Positions 1 to 9,187 of a stretch of 64,000 nucleotides of DNA are shown one piece after another; positions within the stretch are counted from its first letter, which is position 1, and the number at the start of each line of letters is the position of its first letter. Under the pieces are notes generated by a model. It was not told the origin of the DNA. It ran no database searches and saw nothing but the letters and a program-made list of their open reading frames with translations. The DNA comes from JBHEBG01 sp046557915 (lineage in GTDB: Bacteria > Bacteroidota > Bacteroidia > Flavobacteriales > Flavobacteriaceae): NCBI RefSeq assembly GCF_046557915.1, contig NZ_JBHEBG010000001.1:1364001-1428000 (forward strand), given 5' to 3'. The position numbers and the translations under genes were made by a program.

Positions 1-129
1 TTGTATAGATTGGCCCATGGATTGATGCAAAAAGCGTTCGAACACTTTAATGGAAGCGCGGAGATTACCTATGAACTACTGAAGGAAGATGGTACCGAAG
101 TAAAATTTGATATTGTCCAAAATGGATAG
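1..129 (+). CDS. C-terminal fragment, possibly a haem-NO-binding (H-NOX) protein
   Basis: This is the 3' end of an open frame that enters from the left edge and stops with TAG at 127-129, giving 42 residues. The visible tail has a helix resembling 'LAHGLMQKAFEHFNG' followed by a strand-rich end ('AEITYELLKEDG', 'VKFDIVQ'). This resembles the end of H-NOX domains, where a final helix is followed by antiparallel strands. The haem-ligating histidine and the YxSxR motif would lie outside the window, so the assignment is tentative. The gene overlaps the start of the downstream histidine kinase by 8 bp, which implies translational coupling. H-NOX sensors commonly sit next to a cognate kinase, and this is part of the reason for the call. 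It could instead be another small sensor domain protein. Confidence 0.45.
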   Translation: MYRLAHGLMQKAFEHFNGSAEITYELLKEDGTEVKFDIVQNG

Positions 130-1720
130 CAAAGAGGTTTTACTTCTAAAAAAAGCTCTGGACCGTCAAAAAAAGGCAAGGGCCATGGCCGAAAAAATAT
201 TGGAGGAAAAATCCAAGGAGCTATACGATACCGCACATCATCTTAAGGAAGCCAATAGCAGACTAGAGAACCTGCTAAGTGAAAAGACCTCGGAATTGGA
301 TGGTGTTTTCATCAATATCATTGATCCTTATGTGGTAATGGATTTGCAGTTCAACGTTATTAATATGAATGTGTCCGCTAAGAATTTCCTAGGCTATGAC
401 CACACCAAAGAACCAATAAACTTAGAGAACCTTGTGGCCAAGGAATATATACAATATACTGTAGAGTCTTTTGCTTCGCTTTTGAAAGTAGGGACTCTTA
501 AAAATTATAGAGCCAAGATCATTGTTAAGGATGGATCAGAAAAATACGTGCAGATCAACAGTAGCTTAATTTACGATCAAAATGGAAAACCTATAGCCGC
601 CCAAGGAATTATTCGCGATACTACTCAAGAAACGGAAATAAAACATTTGTTGGCCGAGCAAAAAAAACAGTTGGATATAATCATAGAGAATTCCCCCCTT
701 AGTATTGTACTAACCGTAGACGGAGAAATAGAAAAGGCGAATAAGACCTTCATAGATTTATTGGGATATTCAGAGGCAGAACTAAAAAAACTTAGTGTAA
801 AAGATATTTCCTCTCCCGAAGACATAGAGACTTCTGCCAATTTAATGGCCCAGATGAACAAAGGGGAGTTAGATAGCTTTTCGGTAGTTAAAAGGTACCT
901 CAGAAAAAACGGCACCAGCCTTTTGGCAAAAACTTCGGTCAACGCCATAAAAAGTGAGGAAGGAAAATTGGAATATCAGGTGGCGATGATTGAGGATATT
1001 ACCGATCAAAGAAATCTCGAAATACAAAAAGAAAGGCTTTTGAAAGAGTTAGAGACCAGTAACCAGGGGCTACAAGAGTACGCACATATTGTATCGCACG
1101 ATCTTAAATCTCCCCTAAGAAGCCTGAGTGCATTGGCTACCTGGATGACTGAGGATTATAAGGAGGTACTAGACGATAATGGTTTATATAACCTTAGTAT
1201 GATGCACGAGAAGATAGAAGCCATGGACAGACTAATCGATGGGGTGCTCAAATATTCTAGTATTACCAGTGAAACCTTAGAAAACAAGAAAGTGGATATA
1301 AACGAGGTGGTACAACATATTAGAGAAATCATCTTTATACCGGAACATGTCAATATTGTTATTATGAATACCCTGCCCACTATTAAGGCAGATCGTACCC
1401 AAATGCATCAATTGTTTCAAAATTTGATCAGTAATGCAGTGGTGAATATAGAGAAGAAAGAAGGTCTGGTAGAAGTAAGCAGTAAAGAGAAGGACCAATG
1501 TTGGGAGTTTCAAATCAAAGATAACGGTATAGGGATCGCAAAGGAATATCACGAAAAAATCTTTAAAATATTCCAATCTATTGGAGACGGAGAACGGTCT
1601 ACCGGTATAGGCCTTTCCATCGTAAAGAAAATCATAGACCTATATCAAGGCAAAATATGGTTGAATTCAACGCAAGGTAAGGGCACTACCTTTCATTTTA
1701 CCATTAAAAAACAACTATGA
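122..1720 (+). CDS. PAS-PAS sensor histidine kinase
   Basis: The protein has 532 residues. I chose ATG at 122; an in-frame TTG at 107 would add five residues but is less likely. Residues 1-60 form a charged coiled coil ('EKILEEKSKELYD'). Two PAS domains follow at about 60-170 and 185-300, then a HisKA dimerisation domain with 'SHDLKSP' (phospho-acceptor His326), and an HATPase_c domain at about 420-530 with N box 'NLISNA', G1 'DNGIGIA' and G2 'STGIGLS'. No transmembrane segment or signal peptide is visible, so it is a cytoplasmic sensor. It probably receives its signal from a partner protein, plausibly the product of the overlapping upstream gene. It overlaps the HPt gene by 4 bp (ATGA). I infer a kinase -> HPt and/or LytTR regulator relay; the exact phosphate route is not visible. 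Confidence 0.93.
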   Translation: MDSKEVLLLKKALDRQKKARAMAEKILEEKSKELYDTAHHLKEANSRLENLLSEKTSELDGVFINIIDPYVVMDLQFNVINMNVSAKNFLGYDHTKEPINLENLVAKEYIQYTVESFASLLKVGTLKNYRAKIIVKDGSEKYVQINSSLIYDQNGKPIAAQGIIRDTTQETEIKHLLAEQKKQLDIIIENSPLSIVLTVDGEIEKANKTFIDLLGYSEAELKKLSVKDISSPEDIETSANLMAQMNKGELDSFSVVKRYLRKNGTSLLAKTSVNAIKSEEGKLEYQVAMIEDITDQRNLEIQKERLLKELETSNQGLQEYAHIVSHDLKSPLRSLSALATWMTEDYKEVLDDNGLYNLSMMHEKIEAMDRLIDGVLKYSSITSETLENKKVDINEVVQHIREIIFIPEHVNIVIMNTLPTIKADRTQMHQLFQNLISNAVVNIEKKEGLVEVSSKEKDQCWEFQIKDNGIGIAKEYHEKIFKIFQSIGDGERSTGIGLSIVKKIIDLYQGKIWLNSTQGKGTTFHFTIKKQL

Positions 1721-2040
1721 GGCAAGAACGCCCCAATATAGATTATATAAAGGAACTGGCAGGAGATGATGAAGCTTTTGAAAAAAAATTCATCACTATC
1801 TTACAAGAAGAATTTCCTTTGGAGAAGGAAGAGTATTTGGACAACGTTAAGCATAAAAGGCCAAGGGCCGCAGCATTAAACGTACATAAATTAAAGCATA
1901 AATTCAATGTGCTTGGTCTGGCCAAAGGATATGGCCTGGCAGTAGCGTACGAGGAAGACCTAAGAAATGGCGATATGGCCCTACATGCACATTTTCTAAA
2001 GGTTTTAGAAACCATAGAAGCTTATATTAAAACCATTTGA
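1717..2040 (+). CDS. HPt-domain phosphotransfer protein
   Basis: This 107-residue all-helical protein matches a stand-alone HPt module. The motif 'VHKLKHKFNVLGL' around residues 56-68 carries the expected phospho-accepting histidine (His57) followed by Lys, the position of HxLKG in HPt domains. Its ATG overlaps the kinase stop (ATGA) and the next gene begins 2 bp after its own stop, so the three are co-translated. Family knowledge says such proteins carry phosphate between receiver domains or act as sinks. The kinase here has no receiver domain of its own, so the HPt may connect to the LytTR receiver or to the receiver-glycosyltransferase fusion at 16560. That last link is inference. Confidence 0.85.
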   Translation: MRQERPNIDYIKELAGDDEAFEKKFITILQEEFPLEKEEYLDNVKHKRPRAAALNVHKLKHKFNVLGLAKGYGLAVAYEEDLRNGDMALHAHFLKVLETIEAYIKTI

Positions 2041-2042
2041 CC

Positions 2043-2753
2043 ATGAATTGTATTATTGTAGACGACGAGGCGGCCGCTAGGGCCATTGTGGCACAACTAT
2101 GTTCTAAAGTTCCCGATTTGGACGTTATTGAGGAGTTTCCAAGTGCCATAGACGCTATAAAATTCTTAAATCAACATACCGTAGATGTTATTTTTTTGGA
2201 TATACATATGCCAGGCTTCACGGGTTTCGACTTTGTACAGACCTTAAAAAATCCACCAAAGATTGTATTGACCACCTCAGACAAGGATTTCGCGATAGCT
2301 GCTTATGAATATGAAGCCATAGTAGATTACTTGGTGAAGCCCCTTGGTTGGGAACGTTTTGAAAAGTCTTTGCAAAAAGTAAAAAATGCCTTGGCCAAGC
2401 AGCCTTTAGCTCAAGAAGGGGCCCTAACGGAAACAGCGGGGGCAGGAGAACTCTATATCAATATAGATCGCAGATTGATTAAACTAAACTTAAACCAGAT
2501 ACTATTAATAGAGGCCCAAGGAGATTATATAAACGTTAAAACAGAAAAAGAGACCTATAGAGTACATTCTACCCTTAAAAAAATCAAGGAAAAATTACCC
2601 GATAATACCTTTTTGCAAATACACAGATCCTTCATTATAAATTTTACCAAAATAATTGATATTGAGGATAATAGCGTGCTTATTGAGAAAAATGTAATAC
2701 CAATAAGTAGATCTAATCGCCCAGAATTGATGAGAAGATTAAATCTGTTATAA
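2043..2753 (+). CDS. LytTR-family response regulator
   Basis: The protein has 236 residues. ATG at 2043 lies 2 bp after the HPt stop; an upstream TTG at 2037 is possible but inferior. Residues 1-120 are a receiver domain with acidic residues D7/D8, phospho-acceptor D53 ('FLDIHMPG') and the 'YLVKPL' lysine near 105. Residues 140-236 are a LytTR DNA-binding domain ('RLIKLNLNQILLIEAQGDYINVK', then 'IHRSFIINFTKI' and 'IPISRSNR'). It is the last gene of the operon. LytTR proteins bind 9-bp direct repeats spaced 12 bp apart (AgrA type). Repeats of this geometry lie upstream of the genes at 2870, 7814, 9188 and 16560, so this protein is the best candidate activator of the exopolysaccharide locus. 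Confidence 0.93.
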   Translation: MNCIIVDDEAAARAIVAQLCSKVPDLDVIEEFPSAIDAIKFLNQHTVDVIFLDIHMPGFTGFDFVQTLKNPPKIVLTTSDKDFAIAAYEYEAIVDYLVKPLGWERFEKSLQKVKNALAKQPLAQEGALTETAGAGELYINIDRRLIKLNLNQILLIEAQGDYINVKTEKETYRVHSTLKKIKEKLPDNTFLQIHRSFIINFTKIIDIEDNSVLIEKNVIPISRSNRPELMRRLNLL

Positions 2754-2755
2754 TT

Positions 2756-2843
2756 TAGGGCTATACTTCCTTTAATTCTACCTACAGTAACCTTCCATTC
2801 ACCGAAGCAACCACCAATTCTCAATAGTAAGTAAGGATATTTG
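2756..2843 (+). promoter_or_regulatory. Candidate LytTR-type promoter of the DUF4114 gene (weak repeats)
   Basis: A GATATTTG -7 box lies at 2836-2843, 34 bp before the ATG at 2870. At the positions defined by the stronger promoters of this locus (80 and 59 bp upstream of the -7 box) there are TAGGGCTAT (2756-2764) and TCTACCTAC (2777-2785). The second continues into CTACAGTAA, which is identical to the element at 16429-16437. The 9-bp matches are imperfect, but the spacing and the extended CTACAGTAA are exact. Confidence 0.5.
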
Positions 2844-2869
2844 TTCCATAATCATTAATCCTACTTATT

Positions 2870-5359
2870 ATGAAACGAGTGTTACTTACCTTTTTTACAA
2901 TGATCAGCATGGCAATGTGCTTTGCCCAAAATTATAGTTTTTTGGGAGATTATACCTCTGACGGTACTCCGCTTTATTTGACCGAACCCGATGTGGTTGC
3001 TTATGAGACCCTGCAAAGCATAGACAATGCACTACCAGAGAGTTACCCGGTACCAACGTATAATCCGCAATATATTACTTCCGGATACGATACGGATATA
3101 ATTTTGGACGACAAGGCCGATGTATGGGTAACTTTTGTGGCAGAAGGTGCCGGATATAAAAACGTACTTGGTTTTTACACCTATGATATTAACGACCCGG
3201 CACCGGCGAAACCCGATGCTAAGGATATTACCATTATTTTCCCCAATGTTTCTGCCAAGGGCAGTGGAGGAAGTTTGTACGCTGGTGATAAGGTAAAAAT
3301 AGGAACTTTTGAAGCAGGTACCGGAATCGGATGGGTACTTTTGGCCAACGGATGGAAAGGTCGGGTTACCGCTGGTTTGTGGCAATTGTATTCCAATACT
3401 GACTATAACCCCGAGGCAGACGAAAGTTTAAGGTACCATAATGTATTGTTGAACGATACGGAAAACGAAAGAATTATTTTAGGGTTTGAAGATATAAGAA
3501 GAGATTATGGAAGTTGCGATAACGACTTTAATGATGCACTGTTCTATATTACGGCCAATCCGTACGAGGCTATACGAACTACCAATTACAACGAGATTAC
3601 GGACCATTCCGATGTAAGTTCTGGTAATGACGGAGGGCTAGAAAGTAATGGGGATTTAGCCAGTTTAATAGCAAAAAGGAACTTTGACCGCAACAAGACG
3701 GGAAATTTTAAGAATACTCTTAAAACACAGAAAGATTACAGTAAAAAGACCTACAAATCCCTGAATGCGAAATCTGGCAGATTGGATGCCTATTTCCCTG
3801 AGAGTGCTATGCACGGTACCGAAACCACATATATATCTAGCCCAGAAGACCTTTTGGCCATTACCAATGCCAAGAATATTTTTTCGATAGATTATTATGA
3901 AGGCCAGAAAAGGGTTTCTGCCGCTTTGGCTACTGAGACTAAAAATGGGGTTTATAACCACACCAAAACCATTTGCGACCGCCTAAACGATTCCAAATTG
4001 ATGGATGTTCGTATGGTAACCTTACAGGGTCATCAATTGGTATATTCCAAATTAAAGCGCTCCAAAGGGGAAATAGAGTATGCCCTTACCTTTTCCGTTA
4101 AGGAAGAGGGTGGTGTAAACCGGCTGTACAGCCTATGGAATTTAGACGAATATCCCTCTGGTGATTACCTAAATTTTCAGGTATGGGGAAGTAGCATGGG
4201 GCAAGTGACCACTATAGTCAATAACATATTGAATACCCTAAGTAGTGAAAAAGTGCTGAAGACACATAAAGCAGAAAACGTGCTACCCACGGTATTTATA
4301 AAAAGCGGATATTACAGCCAAGGAAAATTACATTTGAATATCATAAACAAGTCTAACGCTACCTGGCTTCGAGTAGATGGCAATTATAAGGCCACTGAAC
4401 AAGATGATATTGTAAACCTAAATACAACAGTCGGACTAAGCGGCACTTGGGAAGAAGAAGTTGTAATGGATACGGATCACTTGTTCGATATTGGGCTTTC
4501 CATCACCGCCGAGAATTCGTATCAACACGATGCAATCTATTTAGCTGATGGTCCTTGGGGAATAGATTATAACACCAACGTAGATGCTGTGGCCAATTTT
4601 AGAATTTTTCCACAGGAAGATTCCAAGAGGTCACCCAATGGTTACAAAGTAGAGCGTGGTATTAGCGCTTCGGGAGAGGTAAAGGAAACCATTAATGTGT
4701 TCCGAAATCTTTTGGCGGGGGATTTGCAATTGACTGCAACGGACTATAACTTCCTGCGATTCAATATAGAGAACGACAGAGCTATTGAAGTAAGCTTGGT
4801 TACCGATGCTTCCGACAAATGGGAAGAAAGATTAAGATATACCGTAGAGGCCAATGAAGAGGAAGAGCTTGTTCAAATAGCCTTTGAAGATTTTAAGGAT
4901 CATAGCGGAAATACCGCCAAATTTAACAAAATAAGGACGATAGTATTTTCTGTGCAAAGCAATTATCAAGATTATGTCCCCTTTACGTTAAAGATAGATG
5001 CTATGGCCTTAACGGCCGAGTTGTTAGATGCAGCTCCGCAGAATGAAGAGATTGAAATCGATGATATGGCGTCTGAAAATTTGGCACCTTTGACAGTGGA
5101 GCAGAGCTATGGATTAAAGAGCTATCCTAACCCGTTTACGGCTTATACTGTGGTTACCTTTCCAGCAGCGACCAGGGAAGTAGGTTTTACCGTGAGCAAT
5201 TTAAACGGGCAGGTAGTTTACCAGCAAACAATGGCTACGATGTCAGATCAGAGATCTGTACGGTATGAGCCAAAGGATCTGCCCAATGGCATATACCTTT
5301 ATACCGTTATTGATGCCCTAAATGGTAAAACATATCAGGGGAAATTGATAAAGAAATAA
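2870..5359 (+). CDS. Secreted DUF4114 protein with type IX secretion sorting domain
   Basis: The protein has 829 residues. An N-terminal signal peptide ends near 'SMAMCFAQ'. Residues about 90-230 form a DUF4114-like domain, with the signature 'LGFEDIRRDYGSCDNDFND' and an acidic, probably calcium-binding end. The middle is an LruC-like region of beta-rich segments without a recognised enzymatic motif. The last 80 residues are a Por secretion tail (type A sorting domain), 'SYPNPFTAYTVVTF' through 'LPNGIYLYTV' to a basic end. It is therefore exported by the type IX system and anchored to, or released from, the cell surface. Its promoter resembles those of the glycosyltransferase genes nearby, which suggests a surface or matrix protein made together with the polysaccharide. 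The exact function is unknown. Confidence 0.85.
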   Translation: MKRVLLTFFTMISMAMCFAQNYSFLGDYTSDGTPLYLTEPDVVAYETLQSIDNALPESYPVPTYNPQYITSGYDTDIILDDKADVWVTFVAEGAGYKNVLGFYTYDINDPAPAKPDAKDITIIFPNVSAKGSGGSLYAGDKVKIGTFEAGTGIGWVLLANGWKGRVTAGLWQLYSNTDYNPEADESLRYHNVLLNDTENERIILGFEDIRRDYGSCDNDFNDALFYITANPYEAIRTTNYNEITDHSDVSSGNDGGLESNGDLASLIAKRNFDRNKTGNFKNTLKTQKDYSKKTYKSLNAKSGRLDAYFPESAMHGTETTYISSPEDLLAITNAKNIFSIDYYEGQKRVSAALATETKNGVYNHTKTICDRLNDSKLMDVRMVTLQGHQLVYSKLKRSKGEIEYALTFSVKEEGGVNRLYSLWNLDEYPSGDYLNFQVWGSSMGQVTTIVNNILNTLSSEKVLKTHKAENVLPTVFIKSGYYSQGKLHLNIINKSNATWLRVDGNYKATEQDDIVNLNTTVGLSGTWEEEVVMDTDHLFDIGLSITAENSYQHDAIYLADGPWGIDYNTNVDAVANFRIFPQEDSKRSPNGYKVERGISASGEVKETINVFRNLLAGDLQLTATDYNFLRFNIENDRAIEVSLVTDASDKWEERLRYTVEANEEEELVQIAFEDFKDHSGNTAKFNKIRTIVFSVQSNYQDYVPFTLKIDAMALTAELLDAAPQNEEIEIDDMASENLAPLTVEQSYGLKSYPNPFTAYTVVTFPAATREVGFTVSNLNGQVVYQQTMATMSDQRSVRYEPKDLPNGIYLYTVIDALNGKTYQGKLIKK

Positions 5360-5380
5360 GAAATGATATTGTAAAGATTA

Positions 5381-5411
5381 AAACCCTCTAATTATAGAGG
5401 GTTTTTCTTTT
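5381..5411 (+). terminator. Rho-independent terminator, probably bidirectional
   Basis: A perfect 10-bp stem AAACCCTCTA / TAGAGGGTTT with an ATTA loop is followed by a T-rich run on the plus strand and preceded by an A-run. It sits 22 bp after the stop of the T9SS protein and faces the converging gene at 5542. Confidence 0.9.
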
Positions 5412-5541
5412 ATCCCCATTGGCGATTTCATCATGGAAGTCTTAGGTGGTTTAGTCCCACATTTCACCGGAAATGAGTTAAGATTTTTTCTGAACTTCAT
5501 ATTTAGGCATGGATTAAACGAATCGGGAATTTTTACTACTG

Positions 5542-7602
5542 CTATCGGGTTAACTTGGCATAAAATATTGGCTCTTTGGTAAACAACCACTTCAGTTTAA
5601 ATCCAATTTCTGTGAATTCAAACCCGGAAGCTGTTGCCGAGGCAATATTGCTATATTTTCCATACAAGCTACCGACCAAACGCTTGGAAAACTGCTGCAT
5701 TAAGCTAGCCTCAGCTCTAAAAATAGTAGTCTTTGGGTCCTTTTCTACTTTTTGATAACCGGTAGCTGCACTGGCTATATAGGAGGTTTTTTCCCAAATC
5801 TTACCACGTAAATCGCCAAAAACCTCTACCGCCCTATAGTCTTCTGGACTAAAATAAATGGTGGGTACCTGATCTGCAAACCCAATGTACTGGTAATTTA
5901 AACCCATCTTTAAGGCCGGTTTACGAAGTATATTGTAGTAAAGGGAGGTAAATAACAAATTGCGACTGTTGTTATCTGTCTGTTCTGTGCGCATTAGTTG
6001 CGTATACCACCCCAAATTAAAATTGGTGGCCAAATTGTAATTAAGCCCGTAATGATTCATTACAATTTCGCGTTCAATAAGATCGGCATTAAAGTTTTGC
6101 ACTTCGCGTTGATAGCCCAATTCTAGATTTTGAAGTCGGTAGGGCTGTGTCTTTAACCGAATATCCAATACAGGTTGTGTATACATTTCCTCAACAAACC
6201 GTGCATTGTTTAAGCCGAAAACCGTTTTTAAATGAACTCTTGGGGCCAGTTTGTATTCAATGCCTGCAATTACTACATGGGCATCTGCCTTATTATTGGT
6301 TACCGTATTTTCTGTTGTACGGTATTGATAAGATAGGGTAGTCCTAAATTTGGCGGAGAAAGGAACGTCAACAGTGGTAATGGAATACAAAGCAACATTA
6401 TTGCCGTTGTCAAAGGTGTAGGCAGCATGCTCCTCTATACTAGGATTATATTGTGCATTTAATTTCTCCAAAAACCCAAGGGCATCCTGTTGGTTGTTGT
6501 AGACCTCCAGGGTCTTAAAAGCTGCCTTGTAGGCAGGAACGATCCGGTCCAAAGCAAAAAGCGCATTGGCTTGTCCCAAATTACCATCAAAAGAGGTACT
6601 ATCCCTTGCAAGAATGGTATGGTAATGGGCTAGGCTATTCTTAAAATTGGCAGTATACATCCCAAAAGTGGCTTTTAAGGCCAAAAGCCAACTGAGGCCT
6701 TCATAAGAGTCATCCAGAGCAGCAATTGCCAACCTTGCACGTTTAAATTTTCGGTTCCATATCAGTGCCTGCACGTAACGTTCATTGGTGCGTTCCCTAA
6801 GCTCTGGGGAAGTGCCGGCATGTATTCTATCCATACTTAATGTTGCCGTTGCCAGTGCATTTTTGTCCTTCTCCATAATGTGTTCTGCCAAGGCAATACC
6901 ATTTAAAGCGGTGATGGTGTCATTGGTAGCGGCGGCATACCGTTGGTAGATAGCTTTGGCACTTTTTATATCTTTAGTAATCAAATACATGTTGGCAAGG
7001 TTCAACAAGGTATCCTTGTCCTCCGGAAAGTCGTTAAAAATAAGTTGAAACAACTTCTTGGCCGCCGTATAATCTTGAGCGGCAATAAGTTCACTGGCCT
7101 TCCCCAACAGCGTATATTTTCTAGACGTTTTGGCACTAGCGTTGCCAGGTTGTAAGGTAAGGGCCTTATCCACCCATTGCAGTGCCTTGTCATACTCCCT
7201 TAAATTGCTAAACGTATTGGCATACCCCAAAACTGCTTCAAAACTCTCCGGATATGCTTCAACAAGTTTCTTGTACAAGGGTCTTGCTTCTATATACCGC
7301 CCTGCCCAAAGGAAAGACTCGTTATAGTTGATTTGTATTTCAAAATCCGCCGGATATTGTTGTAGCATGGAAGCAAAATGTTTATTGGCTTTAATGGGTT
7401 CGCCACTTAGGCCAACTGCCCTTCCATAACAAATCTGAGCTGTTTTGTTGTTTGGGTCCGTGTTTAAGTATTCTAGAAAAAAGGTTTCTGCCTTTTCAAA
7501 TTTGCCTGTTTCCAATAGCTCAAAACCAGGTTCCATGCTTTGCTGTGCCGTTGCAAAAAATGTCGCAAAAAGAAATATTAAGAGTAAATGGTTATAATTC
7601 AT
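5542..7602 (-). CDS. TPR / YaiO-type outer-membrane beta-barrel protein
   Basis: The protein has 686 residues. A signal peptide ('LLLIFLFATFFATAQQ') is followed by tandem tetratricopeptide repeats from about 25 to 390 ('FELLETGKFEKAETFFLEYL', 'AVLGYANTFSNLREYDKAL'). A C-terminal region of about 290 residues is rich in alternating aromatic strands ('LYSITTVDVPF', 'LGLNYQYIGFADQ') and ends in a YaiO-like barrel. The layout of periplasmic TPR plus outer-membrane pore is that of polysaccharide export proteins such as BcsC, PgaA and PelB. The neighbouring flippase and glycosyltransferases support a role in export of an extracellular polysaccharide. The barrel is shorter in motif match than true BcsC, so substrate and pore activity are inference. 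It is divergent from the flippase gene. Confidence 0.8.
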   Translation of the reverse strand: MNYNHLLLIFLFATFFATAQQSMEPGFELLETGKFEKAETFFLEYLNTDPNNKTAQICYGRAVGLSGEPIKANKHFASMLQQYPADFEIQINYNESFLWAGRYIEARPLYKKLVEAYPESFEAVLGYANTFSNLREYDKALQWVDKALTLQPGNASAKTSRKYTLLGKASELIAAQDYTAAKKLFQLIFNDFPEDKDTLLNLANMYLITKDIKSAKAIYQRYAAATNDTITALNGIALAEHIMEKDKNALATATLSMDRIHAGTSPELRERTNERYVQALIWNRKFKRARLAIAALDDSYEGLSWLLALKATFGMYTANFKNSLAHYHTILARDSTSFDGNLGQANALFALDRIVPAYKAAFKTLEVYNNQQDALGFLEKLNAQYNPSIEEHAAYTFDNGNNVALYSITTVDVPFSAKFRTTLSYQYRTTENTVTNNKADAHVVIAGIEYKLAPRVHLKTVFGLNNARFVEEMYTQPVLDIRLKTQPYRLQNLELGYQREVQNFNADLIEREIVMNHYGLNYNLATNFNLGWYTQLMRTEQTDNNSRNLLFTSLYYNILRKPALKMGLNYQYIGFADQVPTIYFSPEDYRAVEVFGDLRGKIWEKTSYIASAATGYQKVEKDPKTTIFRAEASLMQQFSKRLVGSLYGKYSNIASATASGFEFTEIGFKLKWLFTKEPIFYAKLTR

Positions 7603-7720
7603 TAAAACGGTAGGATTAGTACTACAAATAGATAACGCCTAAGCCACCTATTTATTAGTGTGATATTGGTTTTATAAAGGTAATCTGCTGTTTTTCAAAC
7701 TGGAAGTCTGTTTTTGCCCG

Positions 7721-7787
7721 TTCGTCTACAGCAAATTGCCATCCATCTATAAGCAACGATCTAAAGCACATTATACACTGATATTTG
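7721..7787 (+). promoter_or_regulatory. LytTR-type direct repeats and -7 box upstream of the flippase
   Basis: TTCGTCTAC at 7721-7729 is followed exactly 21 bp later by the weaker copy TCCATCTAT at 7742-7750. A GATATTTG -7 box is at 7780-7787, 59 and 38 bp downstream of the two repeat starts. The ATG is 34 bp beyond the -7 box start. The same distances recur at 9060-9147 and 16403-16490. Confidence 0.75.
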
Positions 7788-7813
7788 CGTAACCAAATAA
7801 GAAATACTTAACC

Positions 7814-9049
7814 ATGATAGCATTTAGAACATTTCGTCAGAGCCTGTCCCCAGAGCAATTGTTTATGGGCAGTGTGCTCTTGGTTAACGGGGGTAACTAC
7901 CTGTACAACCTCCTACTTGGAAGATTATTAGGACCTGCTGCCTTTGCGGATGCTGCCCTTTTGGTAACCTTGTTGTTGGTACTTTCCTTTTTAGGGATGA
8001 CATTCCAATTGGCAACGGCCAAGTTTGCAGTCCTATTTGAAGATCGGGAATGGGAGGTTTTTAAAGATAAAATGTACAAGTATGCCTGTGCTTTTGGCAT
8101 TCTGGTGGGGGCGGCATTAGTTTTTTTTGCCCATGACCTACAAAGCTTGTTCCGTACAGAAAGCACTTGGATGTTCATTGTTTTTGGGATTGGAATACCA
8201 TTGTATTTTATAATGAGTGTAAATCGTGGAACGTTCCAAGGTTTACAACAATTTGGAAAACTATCGCTAACCTATCAAACCGAGATGTGGAGTAGGTTGT
8301 TGATAACACTGGGACTATTATTGTTTGTTCCCCTTAAACCAGCTTTTTTGATTGCGCTGGGGATTGCCTTGTCCTTTTTGTTTGGACTGATTCCCTCGAG
8401 TTTTAAGAGCATATCCTTTTTAGGCGGTGGAACTCTCCATTCCGAAAACAAAAAAAGGGTTACCAATTTTATAATACTTACGGCTTGTTATGAACTTACG
8501 CAAATCATTATTAATAATAGCGATACCCTTTTGGTAAAACACTATTTTGATTCCCTAGATGCCGGTCTTTATGCCTCTCTGGCCCTCATTGGTCGTGTGG
8601 TATACTTTGTAGCTTGGATGTTTGTAATGTTATTGTTGCCAGCAGTAGTACAAAAACAAAAAGATGGAGAACCAACAACGCCGATACTTTTTAGGTATGT
8701 GGGATATATTGGCATGTTATCCTTCACTATCGTATGTGCTTGTTATCTATTCCCCGAACTCATAATAGAACTTATGTTCGGTGAGGCCTATATTTCTATG
8801 GCCGGTTTGCTATGGCAGTATGCCCTAGCTACCTCTCTATTCGCAATTGCAAACATATTTGCCTACTACTTTTTGTCTTTAGACCAGTACTTTCCTGTAT
8901 TACTGTCCGCTTTATTGGGGATGTCACAAATAGTGTTGATCATATATTTTCATACCAGCTTAGAAATGGTGGTACAAGTACAGATTATCGCTATGGTAGC
9001 CTTATTGGTTGCCCAACTGATTTATTTTGCACAGCGAAATATTAAATAA
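7814..9049 (+). CDS. Polysaccharide flippase / PST-MATE-like membrane protein
   Basis: The protein has 411 residues and about 12 hydrophobic segments ('LFMGSVLLVNGGNYLYNLLLGRLLGP' at the start, 'LIGRVVYFVAWMFVMLLLPAVV' near 265). The N-terminal 'GNYLYNLLLGRLLGP' is typical of oligosaccharide flippases of the MOP superfamily (Wzx/PST, and also PelG). It would translocate lipid-linked oligosaccharide across the inner membrane or assist synthesis in a PelF/PelG-like manner. It is followed by a GT4 gene and is divergent from the TPR-barrel export gene, an arrangement that fits an exopolysaccharide synthesis and export module. It has its own LytTR-type promoter. Substrate cannot be told from sequence. 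Confidence 0.82.
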   Translation: MIAFRTFRQSLSPEQLFMGSVLLVNGGNYLYNLLLGRLLGPAAFADAALLVTLLLVLSFLGMTFQLATAKFAVLFEDREWEVFKDKMYKYACAFGILVGAALVFFAHDLQSLFRTESTWMFIVFGIGIPLYFIMSVNRGTFQGLQQFGKLSLTYQTEMWSRLLITLGLLLFVPLKPAFLIALGIALSFLFGLIPSSFKSISFLGGGTLHSENKKRVTNFIILTACYELTQIIINNSDTLLVKHYFDSLDAGLYASLALIGRVVYFVAWMFVMLLLPAVVQKQKDGEPTTPILFRYVGYIGMLSFTIVCACYLFPELIIELMFGEAYISMAGLLWQYALATSLFAIANIFAYYFLSLDQYFPVLLSALLGMSQIVLIIYFHTSLEMVVQVQIIAMVALLVAQLIYFAQRNIK

Positions 9050-9059
9050 CCCAAATACC

Positions 9060-9147
9060 TTCGTCTAAATGGGGTTTCCATTCGTCTAAAGTAATTTGCT
9101 ACTGGTCTAAGAACAGCCATTTTAGGAAATGTTTTAAAAGATATTTG
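9060..9147 (+). promoter_or_regulatory. Three 21-bp-spaced LytTR-type repeats and -7 box upstream of the GT4 gene
   Basis: TTCGTCTAA occurs at 9060-9068 and again at 9081-9089, and CTGGTCTAA at 9102-9110, so the period is exactly 21 bp (9-bp repeat, 12-bp spacer). A GATATTTG -7 box lies at 9140-9147, 38 bp after the start of the last repeat. This is the clearest copy of the shared promoter architecture. Confidence 0.8.
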
Positions 9148-9187
9148 TATCAGAATTTAACCCATTATCAATTTTAAACTTAACCTT

